This document shows, one piece after another, positions 49,601 to 56,900 of a stretch of 64,000 bases of DNA. Origin of the DNA: Epiperipatus broadwayi (taxonomy: Eukaryota > Onychophora > Udeonychophora > Euonychophora > Peripatidae). Both the position numbers and the translations under genes were made by a program. The first letter of the stretch is position 1. Each line of letters opens with the position of its first letter. The notes under the pieces were generated by a model. That model ran no database searches and was not told where the DNA came from. It saw nothing but the letters and a program-made list of their open reading frames with translations. The stretch lies in contig JAQFVV010000144.1 in NCBI GenBank assembly GCA_028023455.1, forward strand, positions 122,001 through 186,000, written 5' to 3'.

Positions 49601-52069
49601 CCGTACAAGGGCGCCATCTAGGCATTTGAACCTAGAAAAAATTATATAGTAGGCAGATACGTAAGTTAAGATTCAAAAAAATTTTTTATATATATTATTC
49701 TGACCGTTTGCCCAATGTCACTAGCTCATAGAGTAGCAGAGATTTTAAACATTTTTATAAGTTTTAATAGATTTCTATTCTCAAAATATATTAATATTTA
49801 AAACAATAAAATAAAAGAAGCCACTGCCAGTAATTAACACACAAATAGATTTTATTAACGCACATTTAAAATTGAGGAATAAATTTATTTTTGGTAATTT
49901 TTTTAAATTTAAATTCAAATTACTATTTAAATAGACCACACAGATGGATATTTAAATTATATTTTACTTTAGCATATCGAGCATAGATAGTCTACATAGA
50001 TTTTTTCCACTTAAAAACTTATCAAAACATTCATTCAATCTCAGACTAAAAGTTCGTAGCCAACCCAATGTCAGCTTCCAGATATATATTTGCAACCACT
50101 GTAATATGAAGATGCTAGCATAAAACCATGCCGACAGGAATGATGCATCTGACAGTGTGATATTATTTGAAGGAAATGATCCGTGTCCAGAGCAGGAAAC
50201 TGCATCTATCTGACTAAGGAATCATGTATACAATTTTTTTTTAAAGAGTGCTACGTATGGGGGAGAGTGGTCTTTCTGCTGTCTTATAAATCCCTGTCCA
50301 TAGAGCTAGAAGGGGTCAATGGTGCAGGAAATACATCTGCGACCATTTCAACAATATGACTGCCTCTTTGGGGTCATGCATTCAGTTGGGCACGTTGCCC
50401 TGTATGCTAAACACGCTTCACATTCCATTAATATAAACGCCTATATATCCCTCCACAAGCATTGCCCTAACTACAAAACAAATAGCCTAAAATTAAAATC
50501 CCTTAAATTAAACATAAACAAATTTAAACATAGTTATTAATCTTTATCCATGCAGCTATCTACACCCAACTTTAATTTAATACATTTTATTTAACAGATA
50601 GAAATAAATAACCTAGTTAAATACAAACATAAATAATTAAATTAAAAAAAATGGAAATGATTGAAATAGCAAACGTATATAAAAACAAATATTTATAATT
50701 GATTTAGAGTTCTATTCTTGGTCAGATAAGAGTACATTCATTTATATTACTTTTTTTTTTTTTTTGGATTGATTACTTATTGACGTTATACGGTAATTAT
50801 TTAAAAGAAAGTTCAATTGATAAAAGTTTATACTTTACGGATATTGTATATTTTGAGGTCCATCTTCGTGATCACTTATGTAGATTGTTTGTTCTTCCTT
50901 TTTAAAAATGAAGCCACTACTTGCCATTCCTTTTTGGTCCCTAACTGTCATAGGGAGGTCTCAGCTGGTTGTCCGAAAATTAAATTTATTGCAGACTTCC
51001 ACATCGTGAAAATCTGCAATATAGCTAGTTATAACGACATATTCATAGTCAGCTCTCAGATCACAATTATAATAATAATTTGGCTTTTATATTTTTATTA
51101 GTCTCTTATCATCCAATCTTTGGATTCAACCGGCGAGACGTCACTAATCCTTTCATGTTTCAGTTACGGTCCATGTTGTCATTTTCATGCTTGCATTGGT
51201 CATTTAATTTCTTTGTATTCTCTTATCTGACCATTTAATTTATTTTAAATGCTTCAAGGGCTAGTTTGCTTTTGAACAATCATTTAATTAATAAGACAAT
51301 CATTTCCATTTTCTAAGATTATAGAAATCAACATTATTTTTATTTCCAAAAATATCAAATCTTTATATTTTTACTTTTTTCCAAAAAAAATTACTTTCAA
51401 ATATTTTTATTTTTTAAAATAGTTTTTAAAGTTGTCCATCATGCGATCTATATATACGTTAAACAGTTTTTAAATTTCAGTTTTTAAGTTAAGTTTTTTT
51501 CTTTTTAATAAATCAATTTTTATTTATGATCCTTTTTATTTTAATTTTAAAATAATGTGACGGCATATTATATTCCGTTACAATATATATATTTGAACTC
51601 AGATGTTCAAGCTCCCTACAGTTATCCACTCCATTTACACAACTGATGCACATGACCACATACATGTGGTCACATATATTTATATAAGATGGAGTGGATA
51701 GCTGTAGGAAGCTCAAAAGTTTGAGATCAAATCCCTTCCAATTACATTAAGTTCAGTATAATATACTTGTATAATATACTTGTATTTAAATATTATATAC
51801 ATATTTGAGTGATAGTGAATGTTAGTTGATATTTATATATCCTTTTATTTGCTTATAAGCTTTGAATTATATGTTTAATCTTATAGAGTTATTTCTGTTT
51901 TAGTTTAATGTTTATTAACTTATGTGCATAATGAGATGATTTTTTTGTTTTATACCTTGTTAGTGTCTGCAGCTTCTTTCAAACCTTTCCAAATGTCATG
52001 GTAGATGTTTTGATAACCTTCATATACATCTTGCTTATAAGCTCCTTTACACTGATAAGCAGCATATTT
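10296..52069 (-). CDS. SCP: Sarcoplasmic calcium-binding protein (SCP-like), 5'-incomplete, four visible exons
   Basis: Joining 51956-52069, 46483-46615, 10708-10805 and 10296-10466 on the minus strand gives 171 residues with no stop and consistent phases (0, 1, 0), each junction with GT/AG. Two EF-hand loops are visible: DTNKDDQVDFPE and DLNRDGVIDINE, both with Asp1, Asp5 and Glu12. The flanking helices, a degenerate fourth hand and a C-terminal AKGTFICGPL motif match the invertebrate SCP family (about 190 residues, soluble muscle calcium buffer); the related calexcitin family is the alternative. An 18-residue tail follows the usual GPL end. About 40-50 N-terminal residues with EF-hand 1 and the start codon were not found and probably lie past 64000. 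Function as a cytosolic calcium buffer is inferred from the family. Confidence 0.87.
10708..10805 (-). CDS. SCP-like gene, exon encoding EF-hand 3 loop and exiting helix
   Basis: 98 bases; the first two complete an Arg codon begun in the previous exon, giving loop DLNRDGVIDINE, a canonical calcium-binding EF loop with Asp1, Asn3, Asp5, Gly6, Ile8, Asp9 and Glu12. It continues FRLYLCARNMNIRQADDCF and ends SLFT at ACG|GTAAAT. The acceptor is TTTTTTTAATAG. The sequence after the loop matches the SCP helix leading into the non-canonical fourth hand. It is separated from the last exon by only 241 bases. Confidence 0.87.
10897..11005. repeat. Family A palindromic copy in the last SCP intron flank
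   Basis: The left arm starts GTAATTAGAGGGGATTTGAA and the right arm ends AACCCCCTCTAATTAC, with AGCTTGAAA-type sequence inside. It forms an imperfect hairpin of about 109 bases and lies about 90 bases from the EF-hand 3 exon, in the 36-kb intron. Confidence 0.7.
11270..11749 (+). mobile_element. RTE LINE 3' fragment with 115-codon open frame
   Basis: An open frame at 11272-11619 reads VLTYGSETWTLNRRAIQRFQ and later DLIEKIKRLKWTSDGHIARR, the RTE C-terminal region. The frame is lost just before the tail, but the nucleotide sequence continues to CATCCTGCAGTGGATTGATA and (GATGATG)n. It is heavily 5'-truncated. It is the best-preserved coding segment of the family here, which suggests it is younger than the other copies. 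Confidence 0.88.
12560..13841 (+). mobile_element. RTE LINE, 5' part: APE-type endonuclease, interrupted copy
   Basis: Endonuclease blocks are visible across shifting frames: FYLGTHNCRSFLSKEKLY (12690-12745), CRRKSEKTIGLKSGHILYYK (12797-12855), ISEVRFIISKNRKKKTNI (12880-12935) and AEIDGISDRV, followed by the catalytic-type MGDFNSRCD (13085-13115) and, in broken form, the DYILINRK and GGDH motifs (13260-13340). The order and motifs are those of RTE AP-endonuclease domains. Stops and frameshifts make it non-functional. The element continues after a transposon insertion at 14840. Confidence 0.88.
13842..14839. mobile_element. Tigger/pogo-like non-autonomous DNA transposon (998 bp)
   Basis: Inverted ends CACCTGGGTCTCTTTTTACG and its near reverse complement (CGTAAAACGAGACCCAGGTG) are flanked by TA on both sides (13840-13841, 14840-14841). 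The end style, with TTTACGCG/GTTAAGCG motifs, resembles pogo/Tigger families; that assignment is inference. A second copy of the same family lies at 29732-31098. It interrupts an RTE LINE, so it inserted later. No transposase frame. Confidence 0.85.
14842..16300 (+). mobile_element. RTE LINE, RT part of the interrupted copy
   Basis: Resumes exactly after the DNA transposon with GGAAATGTTTTATAAAGAAT, homologous to the connector of the 8090-10002 copy. RT-like blocks follow (DKDVRNYRPINLLSAPYK in shifted frame near 15140-15195, SFSTMDYKHLLREVIEKN at 15330-15390). The tail is lost after GGATGAAATAAGGAAGTTTG. A run of C then A-rich sequence (15248-15325) expands a region near the conserved RT start. 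Together with 12560-13841 this is the most complete copy in the window, but decayed. Confidence 0.82.
16301..16827. other. Intronic, nothing recognised
   Basis: AT-rich non-coding sequence with a short (TG)n patch near 16602. Confidence 0.4.
16828..17572. repeat. Family B: nested long inverted repeat, about 745 bp
   Basis: The outer arms 16828-17072 and 17350-17572 are imperfect reverse complements (shared block GTCCACAATTTCTATACAAG and complement). Inside is a second inverted pair, 17148-17216 and 17243-17299 (TTAATAATTTGT to TTAAGGCTATAACC and its complement), which is itself a direct repeat of the start of the left arm. Related sequence recurs at 57805-58225. No coding. It resembles a foldback or MITE-like element; ends and target duplication are not certain. 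Confidence 0.75.
17679..18859 (+). mobile_element. hAT-family DNA transposon, internally deleted, 1181 bp
   Basis: Inverted ends CAGTGTTTCCCAACCT and AGGTTGGGAAACGCTG (one mismatch as inverted repeats) are flanked by a perfect 8-base target duplication ATCTAGAT (17671-17678, 18860-18867). Ends beginning CAG(T/C)G and 8-bp duplications define hAT elements. Subterminal GGTACGCGAG-type motifs occur at both ends. Only the C-terminal part of the transposase remains. Confidence 0.95.
17915..18466 (+). pseudogene. hAT transposase C-terminal remnant
   Basis: A 90-codon open stretch (17915-18187) contains FMEYFPKPENTNDNWISNPF, typical of SCAND3/ZBED-type hAT transposases. After a frameshift near 18185 it continues IELSCDRTLQVQFKQHNL, then FWLNIKEYEQLSEKALKLLL and PFTSTELVERAFSS, the hAT C-terminal dimerisation region. 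A second shift near 18367 leads to KYRNRLNASFEPDFKKLCSS and KQAQ before the stop. The N-terminal BED finger, the first catalytic Asp and most of the catalytic core are absent, probably by internal deletion. It is non-functional; the family assignment is firm. Confidence 0.9.
18868..20379. other. Intronic, nothing recognised
   Basis: AT-rich, with T-runs near 18960 and 19157. No gene or repeat boundary supported. Confidence 0.4.
20380..20640 (-). mobile_element. LINE 3'-end fragment (non-RTE type), decayed
   Basis: The minus strand reads LDWIFKMNEQWKCFMIKLSI-like sequence and then, near 20400-20465, MTENRIYWRATIRHGVKVFQ. The latter matches the D(R/N)xxWRxxIRxGxxxFE motif at the C-terminus of many LINE open reading frames. 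Interspersed stops show decay. Clade not resolved. The C-terminal motif is the only strong evidence. Confidence 0.55.
20641..23751. other. Intronic, mostly unassigned
   Basis: A short duplicated block (AATTATTTGAAG, then AGGATTTTGTAAACTTTTA) occurs near 20709-20755 and 21031-21085. An oligo-C tract lies near 23190. ORF 21474-21755 is hydrophobic low-complexity and resembles no family. The GCACTAGATGGCGCTATTGT motif near 23650 is of a type often seen in DNA-transposon remnants, but no ends were found. Confidence 0.4.
23752..23844. repeat. Perfect 24-bp inverted repeat, 45-base spacer
   Basis: The left arm TATATAGATAATAAATCAAT continues CATT to 23775. The right arm 23821-23844 is its exact reverse complement. 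It could be a small hairpin or the ends of a tiny MITE; no target duplication recognised. Confidence 0.7.
23845..27789. other. Intronic, nothing recognised
   Basis: AT-rich. The overlapping ORFs at 25944-26184 have slightly higher GC but show no domain and no splice context, and I do not call them genes. Confidence 0.4.
27790..28450 (-). pseudogene. Merlin-like (IS1016/ISXO2-type) DDE transposase fossil
   Basis: Reading the minus strand in shifting frames gives, in the family's order: TTEINAVKFIHTLVKQ (N-terminus, near 28425), GMWLEDSRIS then FIYSWAYKF (28345-28265), LTDKTVIEWNKLCGKFV (28225-28175), KIVEIDKSLLDKKKK (first catalytic Asp block, near 28140-28095), VNVCGLCKETNKCFIMRIHD then RTVATLIKTIKQ (28060-27975), TIYSDY (second Asp, near 27935) and ASYNHFHVNHVLSK (27900-27860). 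The third catalytic residue region is lost. At least two frameshifts and two internal stops. Family match by motif memory; element ends not found. Confidence 0.82.
28451..29729. other. Intronic, nothing recognised
   Basis: AT-rich. ORF 28373-28606 overlaps the N-terminal part of the Merlin fossil and is otherwise featureless. Confidence 0.4.
29732..31098. mobile_element. Tigger/pogo-like non-autonomous transposon, second copy (1367 bp)
   Basis: The ends CACCCGGGTCTCGTTTTATG and CATAAAACAAGACCCAGGTG are flanked by TA (29730-29731, 31099-31100). The internal sequence is homologous to 13842-14839 over most of its length but with extra material around 30280-30690. Near the left end an inner palindrome (AGAAGTTGAGCTCCGATAAT and partner at 29851-29955) is better preserved than in the first copy. 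No transposase frame. Confidence 0.85.
31101..36316. other. Intronic; includes a block with strong G-over-C skew (about 32280-34460)
   Basis: No exon or recognised element. In several sampled 60-base lines between 32281 and 33900 the plus strand has about two to seven times as many G as C, unlike neighbouring DNA. A (TG)n run sits at 32338-32354. The minus-strand ORF 32644-32886 has no recognisable domain. Confidence 0.4.
36317..37024. repeat. Tandem duplication of a 354-bp unit
   Basis: Copies 36317-36670 and 36671-37024 differ at only a few positions by eye, e.g. CAATGTC/CAATATC, GTTCAT/GTGCAT, CTCAGGA/CTCGGGA. This is a recent head-to-tail duplication inside the 36-kb intron. No coding. 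Confidence 0.95.
37025..37954. other. Intronic, with (AC)n(AT)n microsatellite at 37656-37690
   Basis: Only the compound dinucleotide repeat stands out. No gene. Confidence 0.55.
37955..38614. repeat. Family C: repeat with direct and inverted end modules
   Basis: The module TTATTAAAACAGGCAAA, CTCTATAC, ATGCAAGC occurs directly at about 37958-38020 and 38405-38470, and inverted at 38524-38614 (TTTGCCTGTTTTAATAACAG). The last two make a hairpin with roughly 85-base arms (38381-38470 and 38524-38614). The middle (TCAGTGAGGATCC, GCACCTAGATCTTAGGAT) recurs at 53585-53965. A non-coding mobile element is inferred. Confidence 0.75.
38615..44401. other. Intronic, mostly unassigned; 70-bp dispersed duplication
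   Basis: A block ATTTATAGTAATAAAAGTTG to CTTCCACTTTTAATATG occurs at about 39346-39413 and again at 41267-41333 with one difference. A less AT-rich patch at 39930-40350 has no recognised coding. An oligo-C tract lies near 41155. Confidence 0.5.
44402..44455. repeat. Compact hairpin, 22-base arms and 10-base loop
   Basis: TGCTACAACGCTCCA at the left pairs with TGGAGCGTTGTAGCA at the right, extending to 22 bases with one mismatch. The arms are GC-richer than the surroundings. Function unknown. Confidence 0.75.
44456..45399. other. Intronic, nothing recognised
   Basis: AT-rich; no exon or repeat supported. Confidence 0.4.
45400..45608. repeat. 59-bp tandem pair followed by an inverted third copy
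   Basis: The unit beginning ATAAAAATAATAAATATAAT and ending TCAATCTGCAGAA is present twice head-to-tail (45400-45458, 45459-45517), then inverted at about 45550-45608 (TTCTGCAGATTGAAAGACTG onward). It forms a strong hairpin. Confidence 0.9.
45609..46482. other. Intronic, nothing recognised
   Basis: AT-rich sequence adjoining the donor of the EF-hand 2/3 exon; no other feature. Confidence 0.4.
46483..46615 (-). CDS. SCP-like gene, exon encoding rest of EF-hand 2 and start of EF-hand 3
   Basis: 133 bases: 44 codons plus one base (phase 1 out). The acceptor is AATTTCAG|GATGATC and the donor is TTGAACA|GTAAGT. It begins DDQVDFPEW, completing EF loop 2 (positions 5-12) and its exiting helix, and ends DYHFNSYDLN plus the first base of an Arg codon, entering EF loop 3. 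The Trp after the loop Glu and the long helix LPQYLKEFIDYHF fit the SCP fold. EF loop 2 has Asp instead of the usual Gly at loop position 6, which may weaken calcium binding (inference). Intron downstream is about 35.7 kb. Confidence 0.88.
46715..48010 (+). mobile_element. Decayed LINE (non-RTE type), interrupted by a MITE
   Basis: At 46730 the plus strand reads QFGFRKNRGVRNKIRILK and then CIYFIDF, matching the RT motif pair QFGFRxxxGTRxAI and CFIDxxKAFD. Weaker similarity continues (ALCIEE, FYGM, LAGHYILRQR near 47720). A 152-bp MITE sits at 47024-47175. All frames are broken. It lies just upstream (relative to the gene) of the EF-hand 2/3 exon. Confidence 0.65.
47024..47175. mobile_element. 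152-bp TA-target MITE with about 30-bp inverted ends
   Basis: The left end ATATTTCTGTAATGTAATTT continues TCACTGCACC. The reverse complement of the right end differs at two of 30 bases. TA flanks both sides (47022-47023, 47176-47177). The size and TA duplication fit a mariner-type MITE. Confidence 0.85.
48533..49560. repeat. Family A array: palindrome plus about two tandem units
   Basis: 48533-48671 is an imperfect palindrome (TCTATACTAAACTTAATG and its complement). From 48690 a unit of about 470 bases follows (CCATCCCTCTT, GTGAAGGGTCAGCTTCTGAG, GACCAACTGATGAGTACTGG, TTTTTTTCACATGTATGTG), repeated from about 49150. It ends at a (TA)n tract at 49555. Non-coding. Confidence 0.8.
49568..51580. 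other. 2.0-kb less AT-rich segment bracketed by inverted family A copies
   Basis: Sequence between two (TA)n tracts. On both sides family A breaks at the same point (...CTGAGT), but in opposite orientation. The outermost bases share only TAACGG as an inverted end (49568-49573, 51575-51580). 50020-50430 and 50880-51180 look richer in GC than the surroundings. Open stretches 50319-50540 and 50817-51101 show no domain. It may be an unclassified transposon or the core of a composite element. Confidence 0.45.
51585..51790. repeat. Family A palindromic copy
   Basis: The left half TTGAACTCAGATGTTCAAGC to CATGACCACATA is mirrored by TGTGGTCACATA to GAGATCAAATCCC. The centre is CATACATGTGG. Ends with the family's TTAAGTTCAGTATAATATAC. 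Confidence 0.75.
51956..52069 (-). CDS. SCP-like gene, exon encoding linker and first half of EF-hand 2
   Basis: 114 bases, 38 codons, phase 0 at both ends. The acceptor is a T-rich tract ending TTTTCAG and the donor is AAG|GTATAA. The product starts KYAAYQCKGAYK and ends KEAADTNK, which is the entering helix of EF-hand 2 plus loop positions 1-4 (DTNK). The segment aligns with the part of arthropod SCPs that precedes and enters the second EF-hand, including the conserved aromatic/Trp helix (NIYHDIWKGL). It is the most 5' exon that can be supported here. Because it starts in phase 0 without a plausible in-frame initiator, at least one upstream exon must exist. Confidence 0.85.
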
Positions 52070-53584
52070 CTGAAAATAAATTTTTTAATGAGATATATAT
52101 TTTAACTTATAAATGATAATAATTTTGATTTGAATAATACATGTATTGTGCATTTAGGTATTATAAATTCTTAATGTCTTGTTATAGAATATTTTTGTTG
52201 AGTTGATTTAAAAGAAGTTTTTTAATATATTTTATACAATAATGATAACATTTTCTTTGTTATAATTTTTAAGGAAACTATATCAAAACTAGTTCATCTC
52301 TAAATGAAAATATTAAAAAAGAGTATCAACTCATTACAGGATCAAAACCTTAAGTTTAATATAGTTTTTGTGATCTATAGCTTCTTTTCTCTTATGATTT
52401 CAAATAAATTTACATAGCAATCCATCCTAAAAGTTATTTTTTTAAAGTTTGTTATAATTAGCTATATGAAACACATCACCAATCATTTTTAACTGACAGT
52501 TGTGACTTATAACTGTTATTAAAACAGAAAATATTTTAATTAAAAAAGTTATACTTAAATATATTAACATAACAGATTAAATATTAATATTAAAGTGAAA
52601 ACTTTCTTATTTTATATATATACTTGTTAAGTATTGTATATTTCTAAGTATTTAACACAATTTATTGAATTGTAGAGAAAGTAAATTGATTTTCTTTAAA
52701 AATATAATCGATCACAATAACAGCTAAAATAAGTTTTAGTTTTCATTAACTTTAAGATCTTAGAACTTAATAATAGTCAGAAAGGAAATTAAACAAGATT
52801 GAAAAATGAGTTAGACTCAGAAAAATTTCTTTAATTAACCAAACTTTTAAGAGCATATTACATTTTTATGGAACAAAAGCATTAAAATGTGATTAGTTCC
52901 TTACATATGAAACTCACAAGATATCTCGCATGACCACATATTTTTTCATTATGATATATATTATACTACTTCAGATATCTTTTTGAGATAAAGCTTTTCT
53001 GACCTTACAAGCTTTTCACATACATACTAACATAGATATATTAAAAAAAAAGGACAGAAACAATATAAACAAAAGTACTCAGGTCAGAATTAATCCCCCC
53101 CCCCCCTAAAATTTGCAAGCTATTTATTTCTTTCACTCTTATTTATGAGCAGTAAGATATATATATATATTGTTTTAAGAAAAAGAATGTACGTTTTTTT
53201 GGTTTAAATTAATTTGTAATAATAAATAAAAGTTCTCAGATTTTTATATGTAATCTGGAATAGTTTTTATAAAAAAAAAACAGTTATGAGAGATGACAGG
53301 TTTTTCTTTTTAATTTTTGTTTAAGAAAGAAAGCTTTCTGATTTAAGAAAGTTATAATATCATTACAATTAAAAACTTTTATCTAATAACAAACAACACT
53401 CTGTTTAATAACATTTCAGATAATCAAGCTGATTAAAATGACAGAGCTAAACTTATGAATTATTTAACACAGCTAATATGGAAAACCATGCAGTAGCTGA
53501 AAATCTCATTATGACAGTGAAAAAAAAAACTAATTAGTGCACTATTCAATTAAACATGGAATTCTGTACTTTCCTGCAGATGCC
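52070..53584. other. Intron upstream of the first visible SCP exon
   Basis: No further exon found on the minus strand. A poly-C tract lies at about 53094-53106 and (TA)n at 53158. Confidence 0.45.
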
Positions 53585-53965
53585 AATTTTATAAATGTGT
53601 CACTGCAACAACCATTGAGGACAAACTCCATACAGTACACTGTTATCAAATGCAATCTTTCATAATCAATGGATGCAGATAGGTTTGTACATAAAATCCC
53701 TATCTAGTTTCTAGCTTACGGCTTTCATCAGTGAGGGGCCTGAGATGACAGCACTGCACCTAGATTTTAGGATATATTTCGACCTTATTAGTTAACTATA
53801 AATCTAGGAGCCCAAGATGAAAACACCATAATGTTTTCAAACCAAGCTCATTCACTTTCACTATGGTATGAAATTTGATACTCTTATTAACAGCATATGA
53901 AATGGTGATCATGTGGTTTTTTTTAATCATTGAGGATCTAGAATTAGCATTATATGTTGTCTTTC
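53585..53965. repeat. Family C partial copy
   Basis: Shares AATCAATGGAT, ACATAAAATCCC, TCAGTGAGGGGCC, GCACCTAGATTTTAGGAT and AAATGGTGATCATGT with 37955-38640, in the same order. Confidence 0.7.
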
Positions 53966-56900
53966 ACATAATTTCTGTCAGTCTATTCATGATGAATGCA
54001 TAATCAAGCCATACTATCAAACTGTCTTACTTGAAAAAGGTTCAAACCTATATTTTTATTAAAGTATAAAATAAAAATTCTGGTACCATGGTAAGATAAA
54101 TTTTTATTTAAAAATAAAAGGCCTTTATAAAAATAATAATGTTATTAATATTTATAGCAAATATTAAATTTTAATATTAATATTTTCTAAATAATTTTAA
54201 CATTTTGTTTTCTTTTTAAATATGTATGTAAATTTTTTTTCCCTAATATAATTTTTTTTTTTTACAAATGCTAAAGTAAATAGAATCTAGAATTAATTTC
54301 TCATTTATTTATTAATAGTTAATATTTATTATAACTTCTATATATCTATTAATGATTGATTTATATTTTGCCAATCTTTATTTATAGTTAAATAATAATT
54401 ACACAATTGTTTTATATTAGATGTAAGCATGTTGGAGTTTATAAGTTAGATTCAATCTAATTAAGTGATTTGTTCCGAATATAAATACATACTCGGCTAA
54501 TATATATATTATTTTTTATGCATTGAATTTATCTCTAAGTATCATATAAGGAATGTAAATATCGTAAATAAATTTTTTATTATTATATTTATATTAAATT
54601 TAGTTGTTCATTTCTTTCATTTCGAACTTAGTTAAAATAGCTGTTACATACACTCTGTGATGCATTGCCATGTTTTTCTTTTGAGCTAGTAGTGAGTAAA
54701 TGGAGGAGCTAACATTTAAGAAGCTAGGGAGGAATTTGAATCTATTCTATAGATTTTTCTCATTTTAGATATAGTGGCAAGAGATAGATCTATAATTAGA
54801 TATATTTGATAGTCAGAAAATATCGCTGGATACTTAGTCTGACCATCATTAGTTAGGATATTAAGTTTAAAGATAATCTGTTAACCACAGAGTTTAAACT
54901 ATCATACATTCTTTAAAGAACTATAAATATAAACAAAGGGAGGAAAACTGTAGGCCCATCTCATTTGGAGTCCATGTTAGGCAATTTTAAGGAATATCAA
55001 TTTCCATTTGCATGTTCTCCTCTCATGTTTTTTTTATAACTGTTTTAATATATATATATTGTAATATCATAGACCAGTGGCTAACTCTGGCCTTGTCAGA
55101 TATTACAAGCTTCCTAAATTAAACTAATAAAGTTAGAATGAGGAAATGATACAATTTATTTTTTTCATGTTTTTTTTTTTTAGTATTATCAATAATATTG
55201 TATTTAAAAGTTTGACATTCATTAAATGATAATATGGGGAATTCTCAAGCATGTTTTAAATATAATGTGAATATTTATAATTAGTTAAGAAGTAATTGTA
55301 AAAAAGAGAGAGAAAAGTATAAGATTAAATAAGTTGCTTCATTCTCTCTCTTCAGTAATTAAAAAAAAGTATTAGGAGAATTTTTTTTCTTTAGTAAGTT
55401 ATTGAAAAGATTTAGTTTTAATTTTTAAAAACTAATGAGAGATAAACAGGCAAAATTATATTTTATCAGATTTTTAAAAGAAAAGAAAAAAAATAAAGCT
55501 TTAATTTAACATTTTGATAAGAAATTTTGTTTCAAGTGATTAAAGTTTTTCTTTTTGGTCTTTTCTCATTGTGTCCCCCAAAACAAAAGGCAATATTTTC
55601 CAAATCAAAGAATAATTAAAAGATTGTCTTGTTTTTTTTTTGACATAAGAAAAAAAATAACTAAGGAGGAATTTCAAAAATTATGATCAAATTTTTTTTT
55701 TAATTAAAAAAAAGAAGGAAATAACCTTTTGTAAAAATAGACTCAATTGGTCAGAGTTTAATTTTGTCAGGTTGGAGACAAGATGTGATTGGGTAGATAC
55801 AGGATTGTTCCAAAAAATAGGATAGAAGCATGGTAAGTCAGTGGACTTCACTATCTTCTAACCATTAGTCTTATGTCAGCTGTTGGACAATACAGAAGCA
55901 GAAATTCAGCTGTGAAGAGCTTAGTAAGAAATAGTTTTACTGATCTGAAGTAAGATATCTCACTACAAGTAAACAAGTTTTCTAAAATGGATTTGAAGAA
56001 AACAATGTCCTAAGTTTTAACTAGAAACTGAATATCATTAAACATCACTATGTAACCTGTTCACTAGAAAAATGTAAAAAAAGAATATCACTGAAGTAAT
56101 CTGCAACTAGTCTTGCCTTCATCCAAGAGCATGGCTGTCTCTTTCATTATATATTTTAGCCTGACCTAGAAAATTATTAGATTGGAAAAAAAAGTTAAAT
56201 GCAGCATGGCAAGTTATTATGTTAGAAAGATGGAGTTCAGCCTGTATGAAACCTGAAAATATGGATAAATTTAACTGTGAGCATCACCCTGGAAATATGC
56301 TTTAATGGGGAAGCCTAACCTGGAAGTTACTATTTTCAAGCAAGAACTCAGAAAAACTAAACATAGTAATCTAAGATATTGTAATGTGCACATTATATAT
56401 CTACATTGGAGACAATTTTTTATATATAAAAAAGTAATAACTAATGGTAATGAATAATTTTATTAATATTTTTTAAATTGAAACATGTTTTTTTCTTTAT
56501 TTTATTTTCCTTCCAAAATTTAATTGTATAGAACCTTTTCATTTTCATAAGAAAATGGAAATTAATTAAAATGTTTTTTATCTTGGAAATGTTGTTTTGA
56601 ATTTTTAATCATTGAAGGGGAAACAATTCTGTTTAAAGTTAATGTTGGTTAATTGAATTAGTAAGAATAAACCAGTTAATATTACTATATAAAATCATAT
56701 TTTGTTGATAGAAATTTATTTAAGTTTGAATTTTCTTAATTATTTAGTTATTAATTTATTAAATAATTGTTGAAAAAATTATAGTTTTAATCTTTATTTA
56801 TCCAGCTGTCTGTTTTATGAATTGATAGTGTATGTGACTGAGTTCATTTTAGAATAGTGTTTTAGTGATTTGTAAATTCTCCCATTAAAACTATTCAAAT

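Noticed and set aside
54648-54690. Minus-strand ATGGCAATGCATCACAGAGT before GTATGT, a possible short start exon
   Set aside because: Only a few codons in the wrong phase (2) for the next exon; chance occurrence likely.
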